Assembly (NCBI GenBank): GCA_036488815.1
Contig: DASXGX010000095.1
Coordinates: 1-64,000 of the forward strand
Direction of reading: 5' to 3'
Origin: Roseiarcus sp036488815
GTDB lineage: Bacteria > Pseudomonadota > Alphaproteobacteria > Rhizobiales > Beijerinckiaceae
DNA: 64,000 bases
Under the pieces are notes generated by a model that was not told where the DNA came from, did not search any database, and worked only from the letters and a program-made list of their open reading frames with translations. A program made the translations under genes and the position numbers. Positions 1 through 8,818 of this stretch are shown here, piece by piece (within the stretch, counting starts at the first letter, position 1; each line of letters opens with the position of its first letter).

Positions 1-1
1 C

Positions 2-2020
2 GACCGATTGCAGGATTTGCCCCCGAGTTTCGTCGGGGCCGTCGTCGCCGATTGGGGCGATGCGGCTGACGATCCCGCTCTGCGCGAGGGGTCGTTTTGC
101 TTCCGCTTCGGGCGCTTCGGGCATCTTCTCATCGCGACGCAGCCCGACCGCGGACGGCGCGACACGCGCAAGTCCGAATACCACGACGCTGGGCTGGCGC
201 CGCGACACGCCTATGTCGCCTTTTATTTCTGGTTGCGCGAATTGGAGCGCATCGACGCGATGATCCACTGCGGCGCGCATGGCACGCTGGAATGGCTGCC
301 CGGCAAGTCGGTCGCCTTGAGCGAAGACTGCGCGCCGGAGGTTGTGCTCGGCGCCGTGCCGCTCGTCTATCCCTTCATCGTCAACAATCCGGGCGAGGCG
401 GCGCCCGCCAAGCGCCGCACGTCGGCCGTCGTCATCAGCCACCTGACGCCGCCGCTCGTCGCCGCCGGCGCGCACGGCGCGATCGCAGAGATCGAAGCGC
501 TGCTGGACGAATATTCCGAGGCGCTCGCGCTCGACGGCCGGCGCGCGCGATTGCTGAAGGACCTCATCATTTCCAAGGCGAGCGACAACGGACTGCTTCA
601 CGAATGCGGCGCCGGCGAGGGCGACGACGCGCTCATCAAGCTCGACGCCTGGCTGTGCGACCTGAAGGACATGCGGATCGCCGACGGACTGCATGTGTTC
701 GGACAATCTCCGCACGGCGAATTGCGTGCAGCGTCGATCGCGCAATTCGGGGCGCTCGCCGACGGCTCGGTCGCCGGCGTTCTCGATCGGTGCGGGCCGG
801 CTGAACTCGATGGCCTGGTGCGCGCGCTCGACGGACGTTTCGTCGAACCCGGACCGGCCGGCGCGCCGGCGCGCGGCCGCCTCGACGTGCTTCCCACCGG
901 CCGCAATCTCTTCACCATCGATCCACGCGCCGCGCCGACACGAACCGCCTGGGAGATCGGGCAGCGCGCGGCCGCGGAAGTTCTCGCCCGCTATGCGCAG
1001 GACCATGGCGAGTGGCCGCGCCGCATCGTGCTCGACCTCTGGGGCAGCGCCAACATGCGCACCGGCGGTGACGATCTCGCGCAAGCGATGGCGCTGCTCG
1101 GCGTGCGTCCACGATGGGACCACGGCTCATCGCGCGTGAGCGGTTACGAAATTCTACCGCTCGCCAGCCTCGGCCGGCCGCGCGTCGACGTCACGTTGCG
1201 CATCTCCGGGCTGTTCCGCGACGTCTTTCCCAGTCAGATCGCTCTGTTCGACGCCGCCATCAGGGCCGTGTCGCAACTCGACGAGCCGATCGGCGAAAAT
1301 CCGCTGGCGGGGCAAGGCGACGTTCGCCGCATCTTCGGCGCCGCGCCTGGGCGCTACGGCGTCGGCCTCGGCGCGCGGCTCGCCGAGGGAGACTGGCGCA
1401 CGCGCGACGATCTCGCCGAAGTCTATCTCGCTGCGACCTCGCACGCCTATGGCGCCAGCGCCGAAGGCGAGGAGGCGAGCTCGGCCTTCGCCGCCAGCGT
1501 CGCGAGCGCGGACGCCTTTGTCCATGTGCAGGACATGCCCGGCCAGGACGCCCTCGATTCCGACGCCTTCGCTGAACATGAGGGCGGCTTCGCCGCTGCC
1601 GCGGCGATGCTCGACAACGCCCCCGCCGTCTATCACCTCGACGGAACGACGCCTGGAGAGGCGCGCGTGCGCACGCTTGCGGAGAACGTCGCACGCGCGC
1701 TGAGAGCGCGCGCGACCAACCCGCGCTGGCTTCAAGGACAGATGCGCCACGGCCACCGCGGCGCCGCGGAAATTGCGGAGACGGTCGACAATCTCTTCGC
1801 TTATGCGGCGTTGACAGACGCCGCGCCGAGCCGGCATTTCGATCTTCTGTTCGACGCGACTTGCGGCGACGACACCGTGCGCGCCTTCCTCAAGAGCGCC
1901 AACCCTCAAGCGGCTGAGGCGATCGCGAACAAATTCGAGGAGGCGGCGCTGCGCGGCTATTGGACGTCGCGGCGCAATTCCTCCGTCGCCATTCTCGCGG
2001 ACCTGCGAGGCCTCTCATGA
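2..2020 (+). CDS. cobN: cobaltochelatase subunit CobN (3' part)
   Basis: Large subunit of the ATP-dependent aerobic cobaltochelatase (CobN-CobS-CobT), which inserts cobalt into hydrogenobyrinic acid a,c-diamide in the cytoplasm. The reading frame is open from the first complete codon, so the gene enters from the left edge. About 672 residues of a protein that is usually near 1,250-1,300 are present. Visible CobN-family blocks include an early DLPPSFVG motif, the HCGAHGTLEWLPGK stretch near residue 95 and VLDLWGSANMRTGGDD near residue 345. It ends in an ATGA overlap with cobG, so the two are probably translationally coupled. Magnesium chelatase BchH is a related family, but the cob neighbours settle the call. 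Confidence 0.93.
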   Translation, partial: DRLQDLPPSFVGAVVADWGDAADDPALREGSFCFRFGRFGHLLIATQPDRGRRDTRKSEYHDAGLAPRHAYVAFYFWLRELERIDAMIHCGAHGTLEWLPGKSVALSEDCAPEVVLGAVPLVYPFIVNNPGEAAPAKRRTSAVVISHLTPPLVAAGAHGAIAEIEALLDEYSEALALDGRRARLLKDLIISKASDNGLLHECGAGEGDDALIKLDAWLCDLKDMRIADGLHVFGQSPHGELRAASIAQFGALADGSVAGVLDRCGPAELDGLVRALDGRFVEPGPAGAPARGRLDVLPTGRNLFTIDPRAAPTRTAWEIGQRAAAEVLARYAQDHGEWPRRIVLDLWGSANMRTGGDDLAQAMALLGVRPRWDHGSSRVSGYEILPLASLGRPRVDVTLRISGLFRDVFPSQIALFDAAIRAVSQLDEPIGENPLAGQGDVRRIFGAAPGRYGVGLGARLAEGDWRTRDDLAEVYLAATSHAYGASAEGEEASSAFAASVASADAFVHVQDMPGQDALDSDAFAEHEGGFAAAAAMLDNAPAVYHLDGTTPGEARVRTLAENVARALRARATNPRWLQGQMRHGHRGAAEIAETVDNLFAYAALTDAAPSRHFDLLFDATCGDDTVRAFLKSANPQAAEAIANKFEEAALRGYWTSRRNSSVAILADLRGLS

Positions 2021-3279
2021 GCGCGCCGCAGCGCAAAGGTTGGTGCCCTGGCGCACTGCGCCCAATGGAGACGGGCGACGGCTATCTCGTGCGCCTTCGC
2101 ATCCTCAATGGCGCGGTCTCGTTTGATCTTGCGAGAGAGATCGCCTCGCTGGCGGAGCGTTTCGGCAACGGCCTGATCGATCTTTCCGCGCGAGCGAACC
2201 TTCAACTGCGCGGCGTCCGGCGCGACGACTTCGACGCCCTTTGGGCCCGACTTCACGCGATCGGCCTGCTCGACGCCGACTCAGCCGCGGAGACCGTGCG
2301 CAACGTCACGCCGAGCCCCCTCGCCGGCTTCGACGACAGCGCGGCGCTCGACGCGCGTCCGATCGTCGCCGCGCTCGAAAAGCGGCTGACGGAAGAGAAG
2401 GCGCTGCATGCGCTGCCGTCGAAATTCGGCTTTCTCGTCGATGGCGGCGGCGTGCTGCCGCTCGCCGGCATCGCCGCCGACGTCGAGTTCCGCGCCTTGG
2501 CGACGAACGATGGAGCCCGTCTGGCGATCCGCCTCGGCGGCGTTGCGGCGGGGGGGATTGAGCCCGAGGCGGCGCCCGAAGTCGCCAGCGCCCTCGCCCA
2601 TGCCTTTCTCGCCCTTCGCGGCGAGGATCGACGCATGGGCGCCCTCGTGCAGCGCATCGGCGCCGCCGCCGTGGTGCTGCGTGCGGGCCTGCAAACGGAC
2701 AACCATGCGGCGCCCCTCCCCGCATCGGTCGCGCAAGGCAACCCGCTGGGCGCCCACGCCCTGGCGAGCCGCGCCTTCGTCGGCGCCGCCATTCCCTTCG
2801 GGCAGATGCGCGCACAGGCGTTGCGGGAGATGGCGGACCGCGCGAAAGCGTACGGCGCGGCGGAACTCCGGCTCACGCCTTGGCGCGCCCTGCTCGCGCC
2901 CGGTCTGGAGTTCGCGGCCGCTCGAGAGTTGGCGAAGGAACTCGCCGCCGTCGGCTTCATTCTCGACGGCGCCGATCCCCGCCTCGCGCTCGCCGCCTGC
3001 GCGGGCAAGCCGGCTTGCGCCAGCGCCGAGGCGGATGTTCGCGCGACGGCGCTTGCGCTGGCTCCCTTCCTCGCGGATTATCGGGGAACCCTCCACATCT
3101 CCGGATGCGCGAAGGGCTGCGCCTTCAATGCGCCCGCGCCACTCACCTTCGTGGCTACCCCAAGGGGCTATGATCTGATCGAAAATGGCTTTGCGCGGAA
3201 CGAACCGGCACGTCGCGACTTGAATTTCGAAGCGCTGGCGGCTTGTCTACGGGCTCTTGGGAAAGGAGCGGCGGCGTGA
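2017..3279 (+). CDS. cobG: precorrin-3B synthase CobG
   Basis: Oxygen-dependent monooxygenase that converts precorrin-3A to precorrin-3B, setting up ring contraction in the aerobic B12 route. The protein is 420 aa, a sulfite/nitrite reductase-like ferredoxin fold. The start MSAPQRKGWCPGA overlaps the cobN stop (ATGA). The C-terminal half carries the Cys ligands for a 4Fe-4S cluster, in CAGKPACASAEADV and ISGCAKGCAFN. CobG marks the aerobic pathway. It overlaps cobH by a GTGA. An in-frame ATG upstream at 1960 would lie inside cobN and is rejected. Confidence 0.93.
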   Translation: MSAPQRKGWCPGALRPMETGDGYLVRLRILNGAVSFDLAREIASLAERFGNGLIDLSARANLQLRGVRRDDFDALWARLHAIGLLDADSAAETVRNVTPSPLAGFDDSAALDARPIVAALEKRLTEEKALHALPSKFGFLVDGGGVLPLAGIAADVEFRALATNDGARLAIRLGGVAAGGIEPEAAPEVASALAHAFLALRGEDRRMGALVQRIGAAAVVLRAGLQTDNHAAPLPASVAQGNPLGAHALASRAFVGAAIPFGQMRAQALREMADRAKAYGAAELRLTPWRALLAPGLEFAAARELAKELAAVGFILDGADPRLALAACAGKPACASAEADVRATALALAPFLADYRGTLHISGCAKGCAFNAPAPLTFVATPRGYDLIENGFARNEPARRDLNFEALAACLRALGKGAAA

Positions 3280-3908
3280 CGCCTGATTCTGGATATATTC
3301 GCGACGGTGCGGAGATTTACCGCATTTCCTTCTCCATCATTCGGCGGGAAGCCGATCTTGCGCGGTTCAGCGCGGAGGAGGAGCGCGTCGCCGTGCGCAT
3401 CATTCACGCCTGCGGCTTGGTCGAGACGGCGGCCGACATCCATTTCTCGCCCACCGCCGCCAAGGACGGGATCGCGGCGCTGCAGGCTGGCGCGCCCATC
3501 TTGTGCGACGCCAGCATGGTGGCGCATGGCGTGACGCGCGCCCGGCTGCCTAGGAACAATACCGTCATCTGCACGCTCAACGACGAAAGGGTTCCTGATC
3601 TGGCGCGGCGGCTCGGCACGACGCGAAGCGCGGCGGCGCTCGAATTGTGGCGCCCGCACCTCGCCGGCGCCGTCGTCGCTGTCGGCAACGCCCCGACGGC
3701 GCTGTTTCATCTGCTCGAAATGCTCGACGCCGGCGCGCCGGCTCCGGCCCTCATCGTCGGCATGCCGGTCGGCTTCGTCGGCGCGGCGGAATCGAAGGAT
3801 GCGTTGATCGCGCGGACGGACGCAGCGTCCATCATCGTGCGCGGCCGGCGCGGCGGCAGCGCGATGGCCGCCGCGTGCGTCAACGCGCTCGCGAGCCCAA
3901 AGGAATGA
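3276..3908 (+). CDS. cobH: precorrin-8X methylmutase CobH
   Basis: Moves the methyl group from C11 to C12 of precorrin-8X, giving hydrogenobyrinic acid. The protein is 210 aa, normal for the family. The motif CDASMVAHGVTRARLP contains the catalytic His expected in CobH/CbiC, and VGNAPTALFHLLEM is the second conserved block. The GTG start was chosen because a strong GGGAAAGGAG ribosome binding site lies just upstream and the GTG forms a GTGA overlap with cobG. The stop overlaps the cobI start (ATGA). Confidence 0.94.
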   Translation: MTPDSGYIRDGAEIYRISFSIIRREADLARFSAEEERVAVRIIHACGLVETAADIHFSPTAAKDGIAALQAGAPILCDASMVAHGVTRARLPRNNTVICTLNDERVPDLARRLGTTRSAAALELWRPHLAGAVVAVGNAPTALFHLLEMLDAGAPAPALIVGMPVGFVGAAESKDALIARTDAASIIVRGRRGGSAMAAACVNALASPKE

Positions 3909-4645
3909 CCGACGCCGCCGCTTCGGGCACGCTCTACGGGATTGGTCTTGGCCCTGGCGATCCGGAACTCATCACCGTCAAGTCGGCGCGGCTGATCGAG
4001 TCCTCGCCTGTCGTCGTCTATTTCGCCAAAGCCGGGCGGCGCGGCAACGCGCGGGCGATCGTCGATCGCTGGCTGCCTGCGACCGCCATCGAGCTGCCGC
4101 TCTATTATCCCGTGACGACGGAAACGCCGGTTAGCGATCCCGCCTACAACGCTCTGCTCGCCGAGTTCTACGAGATGTCGAGCGAGCGGATCGCCGGCCA
4201 TCTTCTCGCGGGGCGGGACGTCGCCGTATTGAGCGAGGGCGATCCGCTCTTCTACGGCTCGTTTATGCATCTCTACATCCGCCTCAAGGATCGCTTCCGC
4301 ACCACGATCGTGCCAGGCGTCACGGGAATGGCGGGATGTTGGTCGGCCGTCGGCGAGCCGATCACGTGGGGCGACGACGTGCTGACCGTGTTGCCGGGGA
4401 CGCTCGACGAGGCGGCGCTGATTGCGCGTCTGCGAGACACCGATGCCGCGGTGATCATGAAGATCGGCAGAAATTTTACGAAGATCAGAGCCGCTCTCGT
4501 CGCCGCCGGACTGTACGAGCGCGCGATCTACGTCGAGCGCGGCACGATGAGCGGCGAGAAGATCATGCGGCTGATGGACAAGCCCGACGACGGCGCGCCC
4601 TATTTCTCGATCATCCTCGTCAGCGGACAAGGGCGCCGGCCATGA
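3905..4645 (+). CDS. cobI: precorrin-2 C20-methyltransferase CobI
   Basis: SAM-dependent methyltransferase of the uroporphyrinogen-III/precorrin methylase family; it methylates C20 of precorrin-2 to give precorrin-3A, the substrate of CobG. The protein is 246 aa. The N-terminal GIGLGPGDPELITVK is the SAM-site loop, LSEGDPLFYGSF is the second conserved motif, and PGVTGMAGCWSA the third. It overlaps cobH and cobJ by 4 bp on each side, in keeping with one polycistronic message from cobN to cobJ. Confidence 0.94.
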   Translation: MTDAAASGTLYGIGLGPGDPELITVKSARLIESSPVVVYFAKAGRRGNARAIVDRWLPATAIELPLYYPVTTETPVSDPAYNALLAEFYEMSSERIAGHLLAGRDVAVLSEGDPLFYGSFMHLYIRLKDRFRTTIVPGVTGMAGCWSAVGEPITWGDDVLTVLPGTLDEAALIARLRDTDAAVIMKIGRNFTKIRAALVAAGLYERAIYVERGTMSGEKIMRLMDKPDDGAPYFSIILVSGQGRRP

Positions 4646-5403
4646 CAGGCGTTCTCTCGATCGTCGGCCTCGGTCCCGGCCCGGACGATTGGATGACCCC
4701 GGAGGCCGTCACGGCGCTCTCTGCGGCAAGCGCCGTCGTCGGCTACAAATCCTATGTCGACCGGCTGCCCCGGCGCGACGGACAAGCGCGCTACGCCAGC
4801 GACAACCGCGTCGAGATCGAGCGCGCGCGCCAGGCGCTCGATCTCGCCTCGCACGGCGCCAATGTCGCGGTCGTCTCCGGCGGCGATCCCGGCGTCTTCG
4901 CGATGGCCGCCGCGGTGTTCGAAGCGGTCGAAGCCGGCGAGCCGCAATGGCGCGCGCTCGACATCCGCGTGCTGCCGGGCATCAGCGCGATGCAGGCCGC
5001 CGCGGCTCGGCTCGGCGCGCCGCTGGGCCATGACTTCTGCGCGATCTCGCTGTCGGACAACCTCAAACCCTGGGATGTCATCGTGCGGCGCCTCGATGCG
5101 GCGGCGCAGGGCGATTTCGTGATCGCGCTCTACAACCCGGCTTCCAAGGCGAGGCCGCAGCGGATTTACGACGCCTTTGAACGCTTGCGCGCCTTGAAAT
5201 CCGCAACGACGCCCGTCGCCTTCGCCCGCGCGGTCGGCCGCGCCGACGAGCGCATCATTGTGACGACCTTGTCCGAGGCCAATGTGGGCGTCGTCGACAT
5301 GAGCACGCTCGTGCTGATCGGCTCCAGCGAGACGCGATTCATCGCGCGCGGAAGCGGCGCGCCCTGGATGCTGACGCCGCTCAGCTATGGGGCCGGACGA
5401 TGA
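4642..5403 (+). CDS. cobJ: precorrin-3B C17-methyltransferase CobJ
   Basis: Catalyses C17 methylation with ring contraction of precorrin-3B, yielding precorrin-4. The protein is 253 aa with precorrin-methylase motifs: SIVGLGPGPDDWMTPEA at the N-terminus, VVSGGDPGVFAMAAA near residue 75 and LPGISAMQAAAARLGAP near residue 112. The start overlaps the cobI stop (ATGA). The last 19 bp overlap the 3' end of cobK on the other strand, a tail-to-tail overlap that interrupts the plus-strand run of genes. Confidence 0.94.
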   Translation: MTGVLSIVGLGPGPDDWMTPEAVTALSAASAVVGYKSYVDRLPRRDGQARYASDNRVEIERARQALDLASHGANVAVVSGGDPGVFAMAAAVFEAVEAGEPQWRALDIRVLPGISAMQAAAARLGAPLGHDFCAISLSDNLKPWDVIVRRLDAAAQGDFVIALYNPASKARPQRIYDAFERLRALKSATTPVAFARAVGRADERIIVTTLSEANVGVVDMSTLVLIGSSETRFIARGSGAPWMLTPLSYGAGR

Positions 5404-6131
5404 GCGTCGATCCAGGCGAGCGCCTCGTCGAGATCGTAAAGCGCCGGTGCGTCGGCTCTCCTAGGCCGCGAGAGCATCACGACCTTGAGGCCGAGAAGCC
5501 GCGCCGCCTCGATCTTGGGATATGTCGCGGCGCCGCCGCTGTTCTTGGTGACGAGGATTTCGATTCGTTCCTCGCGCATCAACGCCAGTTCGTCCTCGAG
5601 CTTGAAAGGCGCGCGCGCGAGGATGAGCCGGTGTCTCGGCAGCGCCGCGATTGCCTCTGGCGGGTCGATCGTCCGCACGACATAGAGATGCTGCGGCGCC
5701 GCCAGGACGGCGCCGAGTTGCAGCCGGCCTTGGGTGAGAAATACATTGCGCGGCGCTTGTCCCAGCGCGGCGACCGCGTCTTCGATGCGCTCGACCTCGG
5801 TCCAGTCGTCGCCCTGCTGGCGCGCCCAGCCGGGACGTGTGAACCCGGCGAGCGCTACGCCCTCGGCGCGACAGGCCGCATTCGCATGAAGAGACATTTG
5901 CACCGCGAAAGGATGCGTCGCATCGATGACGGCGCCGATCCGCTCCGATCTGAGATAAGCGCGCAGTCCCTCGACGCCGCCGAAGCCGCCGACGCGGAAA
6001 GGGATCGGCGGCGCGACTGGGCTCTGCGTCCGCCCCGCCAGCGAAAGGGTCGCCGCGATGTCGGCACGGCCCGCGAGCGCACGCGCCAATTGGCTCGCCT
6101 CGGTCGTGCCGCCCAGAATCAACAGACGCAT
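5385..6131 (-). CDS. cobK: precorrin-6A reductase CobK
   Basis: NADPH-dependent reductase converting precorrin-6A to precorrin-6B (dihydro form). The protein is 248 aa. The N-terminal LILGGTTEASQLARAL resembles a Rossmann dinucleotide-binding start, IDATHPFAVQMS near residue 90 is characteristic of CobK/CbiJ, and TKNSGGAATYPKIEAA near residue 200 is another family block. It lies antisense inside the cob run: its 3' end overlaps cobJ by 19 bp, and only 26 bp separate its start from cobL, which is read the other way. Confidence 0.93.
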   Translation of the reverse strand: MRLLILGGTTEASQLARALAGRADIAATLSLAGRTQSPVAPPIPFRVGGFGGVEGLRAYLRSERIGAVIDATHPFAVQMSLHANAACRAEGVALAGFTRPGWARQQGDDWTEVERIEDAVAALGQAPRNVFLTQGRLQLGAVLAAPQHLYVVRTIDPPEAIAALPRHRLILARAPFKLEDELALMREERIEILVTKNSGGAATYPKIEAARLLGLKVVMLSRPRRADAPALYDLDEALAWIDAHRPAP

Positions 6132-6157
6132 CGCCGTGCTCCGGCAGGAGGTTGCGG

Positions 6158-7369
6158 ATGAGCGCGCCTTGGCTCTCGATCATCGGACTGGGAGAAGGCG
6201 GGCTCGACGGTCTTTCTCCTGCCGCAACGCATCTCCTGAGACAAGCGAGCCTCGTCGTTGGCGGCGAACGTCACCTCGAACTCGTCGGCCCGCTCGACGC
6301 CGAGACCTTGCGCTGGCCTTCGCCGATCGAAGAGGCCTACCCCGTCATCCTGTCGCGGCGCGGCGAACGGGTATGCGTTCTCGCATCCGGCGACCCCTTC
6401 TTCTACGGCGTCGGCTCAGCCCTGGCGCGCCTCGTCGATATGAGCGAGATTCTCTCGCTGCCGTCGCCCTCGACCTTCAGCCTGCTGGCGTCGCGCCTCG
6501 GCTGGGCGCAGCAGGATTGCGCCCTCGTCTCGCTGCATGGTCGGCCGCTCGAGCGCATCGTTCCGCACCTGAGCGACGGCGCGCGCATTCTCGCCTTGTC
6601 GTGGGACGAGACGACGCCCGCGAAATTGGCGCGCCTGTTGACTTCGCGCAGCCTCGGTCGCTCGCGTCTGACGGTCTGTGAACATCTCGGCGGCGCAAAG
6701 GAGCGCCTTCGCGCGACCCTCGCCGAGGCGTTCGATTTCGACGCGATCAGCCCGCTCAACGCCATCGCGCTCGAAGTCGTCGCGTCGCCGGGAGCAAACC
6801 TAATCCCTCGCGCGCCGGGTCTGCCCGACGATTGGTTCGAGAATGACGGGCAGCTTACCAAAAGCGAAGTTCGCGCGGTGACTTTGTCGGCGTTGGCGCC
6901 GCGCCGCGGCGAGACGCTTTGGGACATCGGCGCGGGGTCGGGCTCGATTGCGATCGAATGGATGCTTGCCGACCCCGCCAACAAGACCGTCGCGATTGAA
7001 CGAAACGCCGACCGGGCCGCCCGCATCATGCGCAACGCTGCGGCATTGGGCACGCCTGGCTTGCGCCTCGTCGAGGGCGCGGCGCCGCAGGCGCTGAACG
7101 GCTTGCCGACGCCCGACGCCGTCTTCATCGGCGGCGGCGCCGGCGCGCCCGGCGTTCTCGACGCAGCCCTCGCGGCGCTTGCCCCAGGCGGACGCCTCGT
7201 CGTCAACGCCGTGACGATCGAGACGCAAGCGGAGCTCGCCGGCCGCTTCGGCGCGCTCGGCGGCGACCTTGTCCAACTCTCCGTCGCGCGCGCGGAAAAG
7301 GTCGGCGGCTTTCACGGCTTCCGGCCCGCGATGCCGATCGTGCAGTGGCGCTACGAGAAGCCGCGATGA
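6158..7369 (+). CDS. cobL: precorrin-6Y C5,15-methyltransferase (decarboxylating) CobL
   Basis: Bifunctional enzyme: an N-terminal CbiE-type domain (about residues 1-200) methylates C5, and a C-terminal CbiT-type domain methylates C15 and decarboxylates the C12 acetate, giving precorrin-8X. The protein is 403 aa. SIIGLGEGGLDGLSPAA opens the first domain; LWDIGAGSGSIAIEWML near residue 255 is the class I SAM-binding motif of the second. ATG at 6158 is preferred over TTG at 6152 because a CAGGAG site lies 7 nt before it. The stop overlaps the cobE start (ATGA). Confidence 0.94.
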   Translation: MSAPWLSIIGLGEGGLDGLSPAATHLLRQASLVVGGERHLELVGPLDAETLRWPSPIEEAYPVILSRRGERVCVLASGDPFFYGVGSALARLVDMSEILSLPSPSTFSLLASRLGWAQQDCALVSLHGRPLERIVPHLSDGARILALSWDETTPAKLARLLTSRSLGRSRLTVCEHLGGAKERLRATLAEAFDFDAISPLNAIALEVVASPGANLIPRAPGLPDDWFENDGQLTKSEVRAVTLSALAPRRGETLWDIGAGSGSIAIEWMLADPANKTVAIERNADRAARIMRNAAALGTPGLRLVEGAAPQALNGLPTPDAVFIGGGAGAPGVLDAALAALAPGGRLVVNAVTIETQAELAGRFGALGGDLVQLSVARAEKVGGFHGFRPAMPIVQWRYEKPR

Positions 7370-7767
7370 AATCGGTCGCCATCGGCCTCGGCTGCCGCAA
7401 GAACGCTTCGGCGCATTCCGTCGCCGCGCTCGTGCGCGAAGCGCTCGCGCGCCTGCCGCGCGAACCTGCCCGCGTCCGGCTCTATTCGAGCGTGCGTAAG
7501 TCTCAGGAGCGAGGACTGCGCGAGGCTGCGGCGGCGCTCGGATACGACATCGCCTTTCTCGAAGACGCCGATCTTCTCGCCGTCGCCGATCGGGTCGCAA
7601 CCAGATCCGCCAAGTCGCGTGAGGCCACCGGCCACGACAGCGTCGCCGAAGCCGCCGCGCTGGCGGGCGCTGGACCGAAGGCGATGATCGTCGTGCCGCG
7701 CGTGACCTCGAACGACGCGGCCTGCGCGATCGCGGCAGAAATTTCCGATGCGGAGGACAAAGCGTGA
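7366..7767 (+). CDS. cobE: cobalamin biosynthesis protein CobE (CbiG C-terminal-like)
   Basis: Small protein of 133 aa matching the C-terminal domain of CbiG. CobE is required or helpful in aerobic cobalamin synthesis, but its exact chemistry is not settled. The opening MKSVAIGLGCRKNASAHS is the family signature (GxGCR), and GHDSVAEAAALAGAG near residue 95 is a second conserved block. The start overlaps the cobL stop (ATGA) and the stop overlaps the cobM start (GTGA). It lacks the N-terminal CbiG domain that opens the delta-lactone in the anaerobic route. Confidence 0.88.
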   Translation: MKSVAIGLGCRKNASAHSVAALVREALARLPREPARVRLYSSVRKSQERGLREAAAALGYDIAFLEDADLLAVADRVATRSAKSREATGHDSVAEAAALAGAGPKAMIVVPRVTSNDAACAIAAEISDAEDKA

Positions 7768-8528
7768 CGGTGCACTTCATCGGCGCCGGCCCTGGCGCGC
7801 CGGATCTCATCACCGTGCGCGGCCGCGACCTGGTCGCGCGCTCGCCGGTCTGTCTCTACGCGGGCTCGCTGGTGCCGAAGGAATTGCTCGGCTATTGCCC
7901 CGAAGGCGCGCGCATCGTCGACACCGCGCCGATGACGCTCGACGAGATCGCCGCCGAATTCGAGAAGGCGCACAAGGCCGGCTTGGACGTCGCCCGCCTC
8001 CATTCGGGCGATCTCTCCATCTGGAGCGCGATGGGCGAGCAGTTGCGCCGTCTCGAGGCTCTCGGCATTCCCTACACGATCACGCCCGGCGTGCCGGCCT
8101 TTGCGGCGGCGGCGGCGGCGCTGGGACGCGAACTCACATTGCCGGGCGTGGCGCAATCGCTGGCGCTGACGCGAACCACGGGACGGGCCTCCGCCATGCC
8201 GGAGCGCGAGACTCTCGCGAACTTCGCCGCCACCGGCGCGACGCTCGCGATCCATCTCTCGATCCATGCGCTGGAAACAATCGTCGCGGAGCTGACCCCG
8301 TTCTATGGCGAGGCTTGCCCGATCGCGATCGTCTATCGCGCGAGTTGGCCCGACGAGCGGATCGTCGAAGGTTCGTTGGCGACGATCGTCACCGAGGCGG
8401 CGAAAAGCCCGATCGAGCGGACCGCACTGGTTCTTGTTGGGCCGGCGCTCGGCGCGCGAGACTTTCGCGACAGCGCGCTTTACGATCCCGATTACCGGCG
8501 TCGCTTTCGCGGCGGAGCGGCGCGATGA
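7764..8528 (+). CDS. cobM: precorrin-4 C11-methyltransferase CobM
   Basis: SAM-dependent methylase that adds the C11 methyl to precorrin-4, giving precorrin-5. The protein is 254 aa. VHFIGAGPGAPDLITVRG is the SAM loop, CLYAGSLVPKE is diagnostic for CobM/CbiF, and RLHSGDLSIWSAMGEQ and TPGVPAFAAAAAALG are further motifs. The GTG start overlaps the cobE stop and has a GGAGG site 8 nt upstream. The gene is followed immediately by a cluster of palindromic repeats and then by cbiD on the opposite strand. Confidence 0.94.
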   Translation: MTVHFIGAGPGAPDLITVRGRDLVARSPVCLYAGSLVPKELLGYCPEGARIVDTAPMTLDEIAAEFEKAHKAGLDVARLHSGDLSIWSAMGEQLRRLEALGIPYTITPGVPAFAAAAAALGRELTLPGVAQSLALTRTTGRASAMPERETLANFAATGATLAIHLSIHALETIVAELTPFYGEACPIAIVYRASWPDERIVEGSLATIVTEAAKSPIERTALVLVGPALGARDFRDSALYDPDYRRRFRGGAAR

Positions 8529-8818
8529 GCCGTCATTGCGAGAAGCGCACCGACGAAGCAATCCATACTTCCGCTTGCATCACCGGCGCCGCTGGATTGC
8601 GTCGCTCCGCTCGAGCGTTCCGCAGTCACGTGGATCCGTCATTGCGAGCGGAGCGAAGCAATCCAGCGATCGAGACCTCGCCAGCAAGTCGCGAGTCATC
8701 CCGTGGGAGCCTTAATCGGATACCCCCTCGATCCCTGGATCGCCGCGCTTCGCTCGCGATGATGACAGGGGTCCGGTTCAACCTAATAGCCGCGCGCTCT
8801 CACGATGACGAGCGCGGT
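8529..8818. repeat. cluster of palindromic intergenic repeats between cobM and cbiD
   Basis: No gene is visible here. Several copies of a short element lie head-to-head: direct units of the form GTCATTGCGAG...GAAGCAATCCA at 8532-8565 and 8638-8666, inverted units at 8593-8613 (TGGATTGCGTCGCTCCGCTC) and a more divergent one at 8735-8766. These can fold into long stem-loops. Such short dispersed palindromes are common between genes in alphaproteobacteria. Because cobM (plus) and cbiD (minus) converge on this stretch, it may also act as a bidirectional terminator or mRNA 3'-end stabiliser; that role is inferred. Confidence 0.8.
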
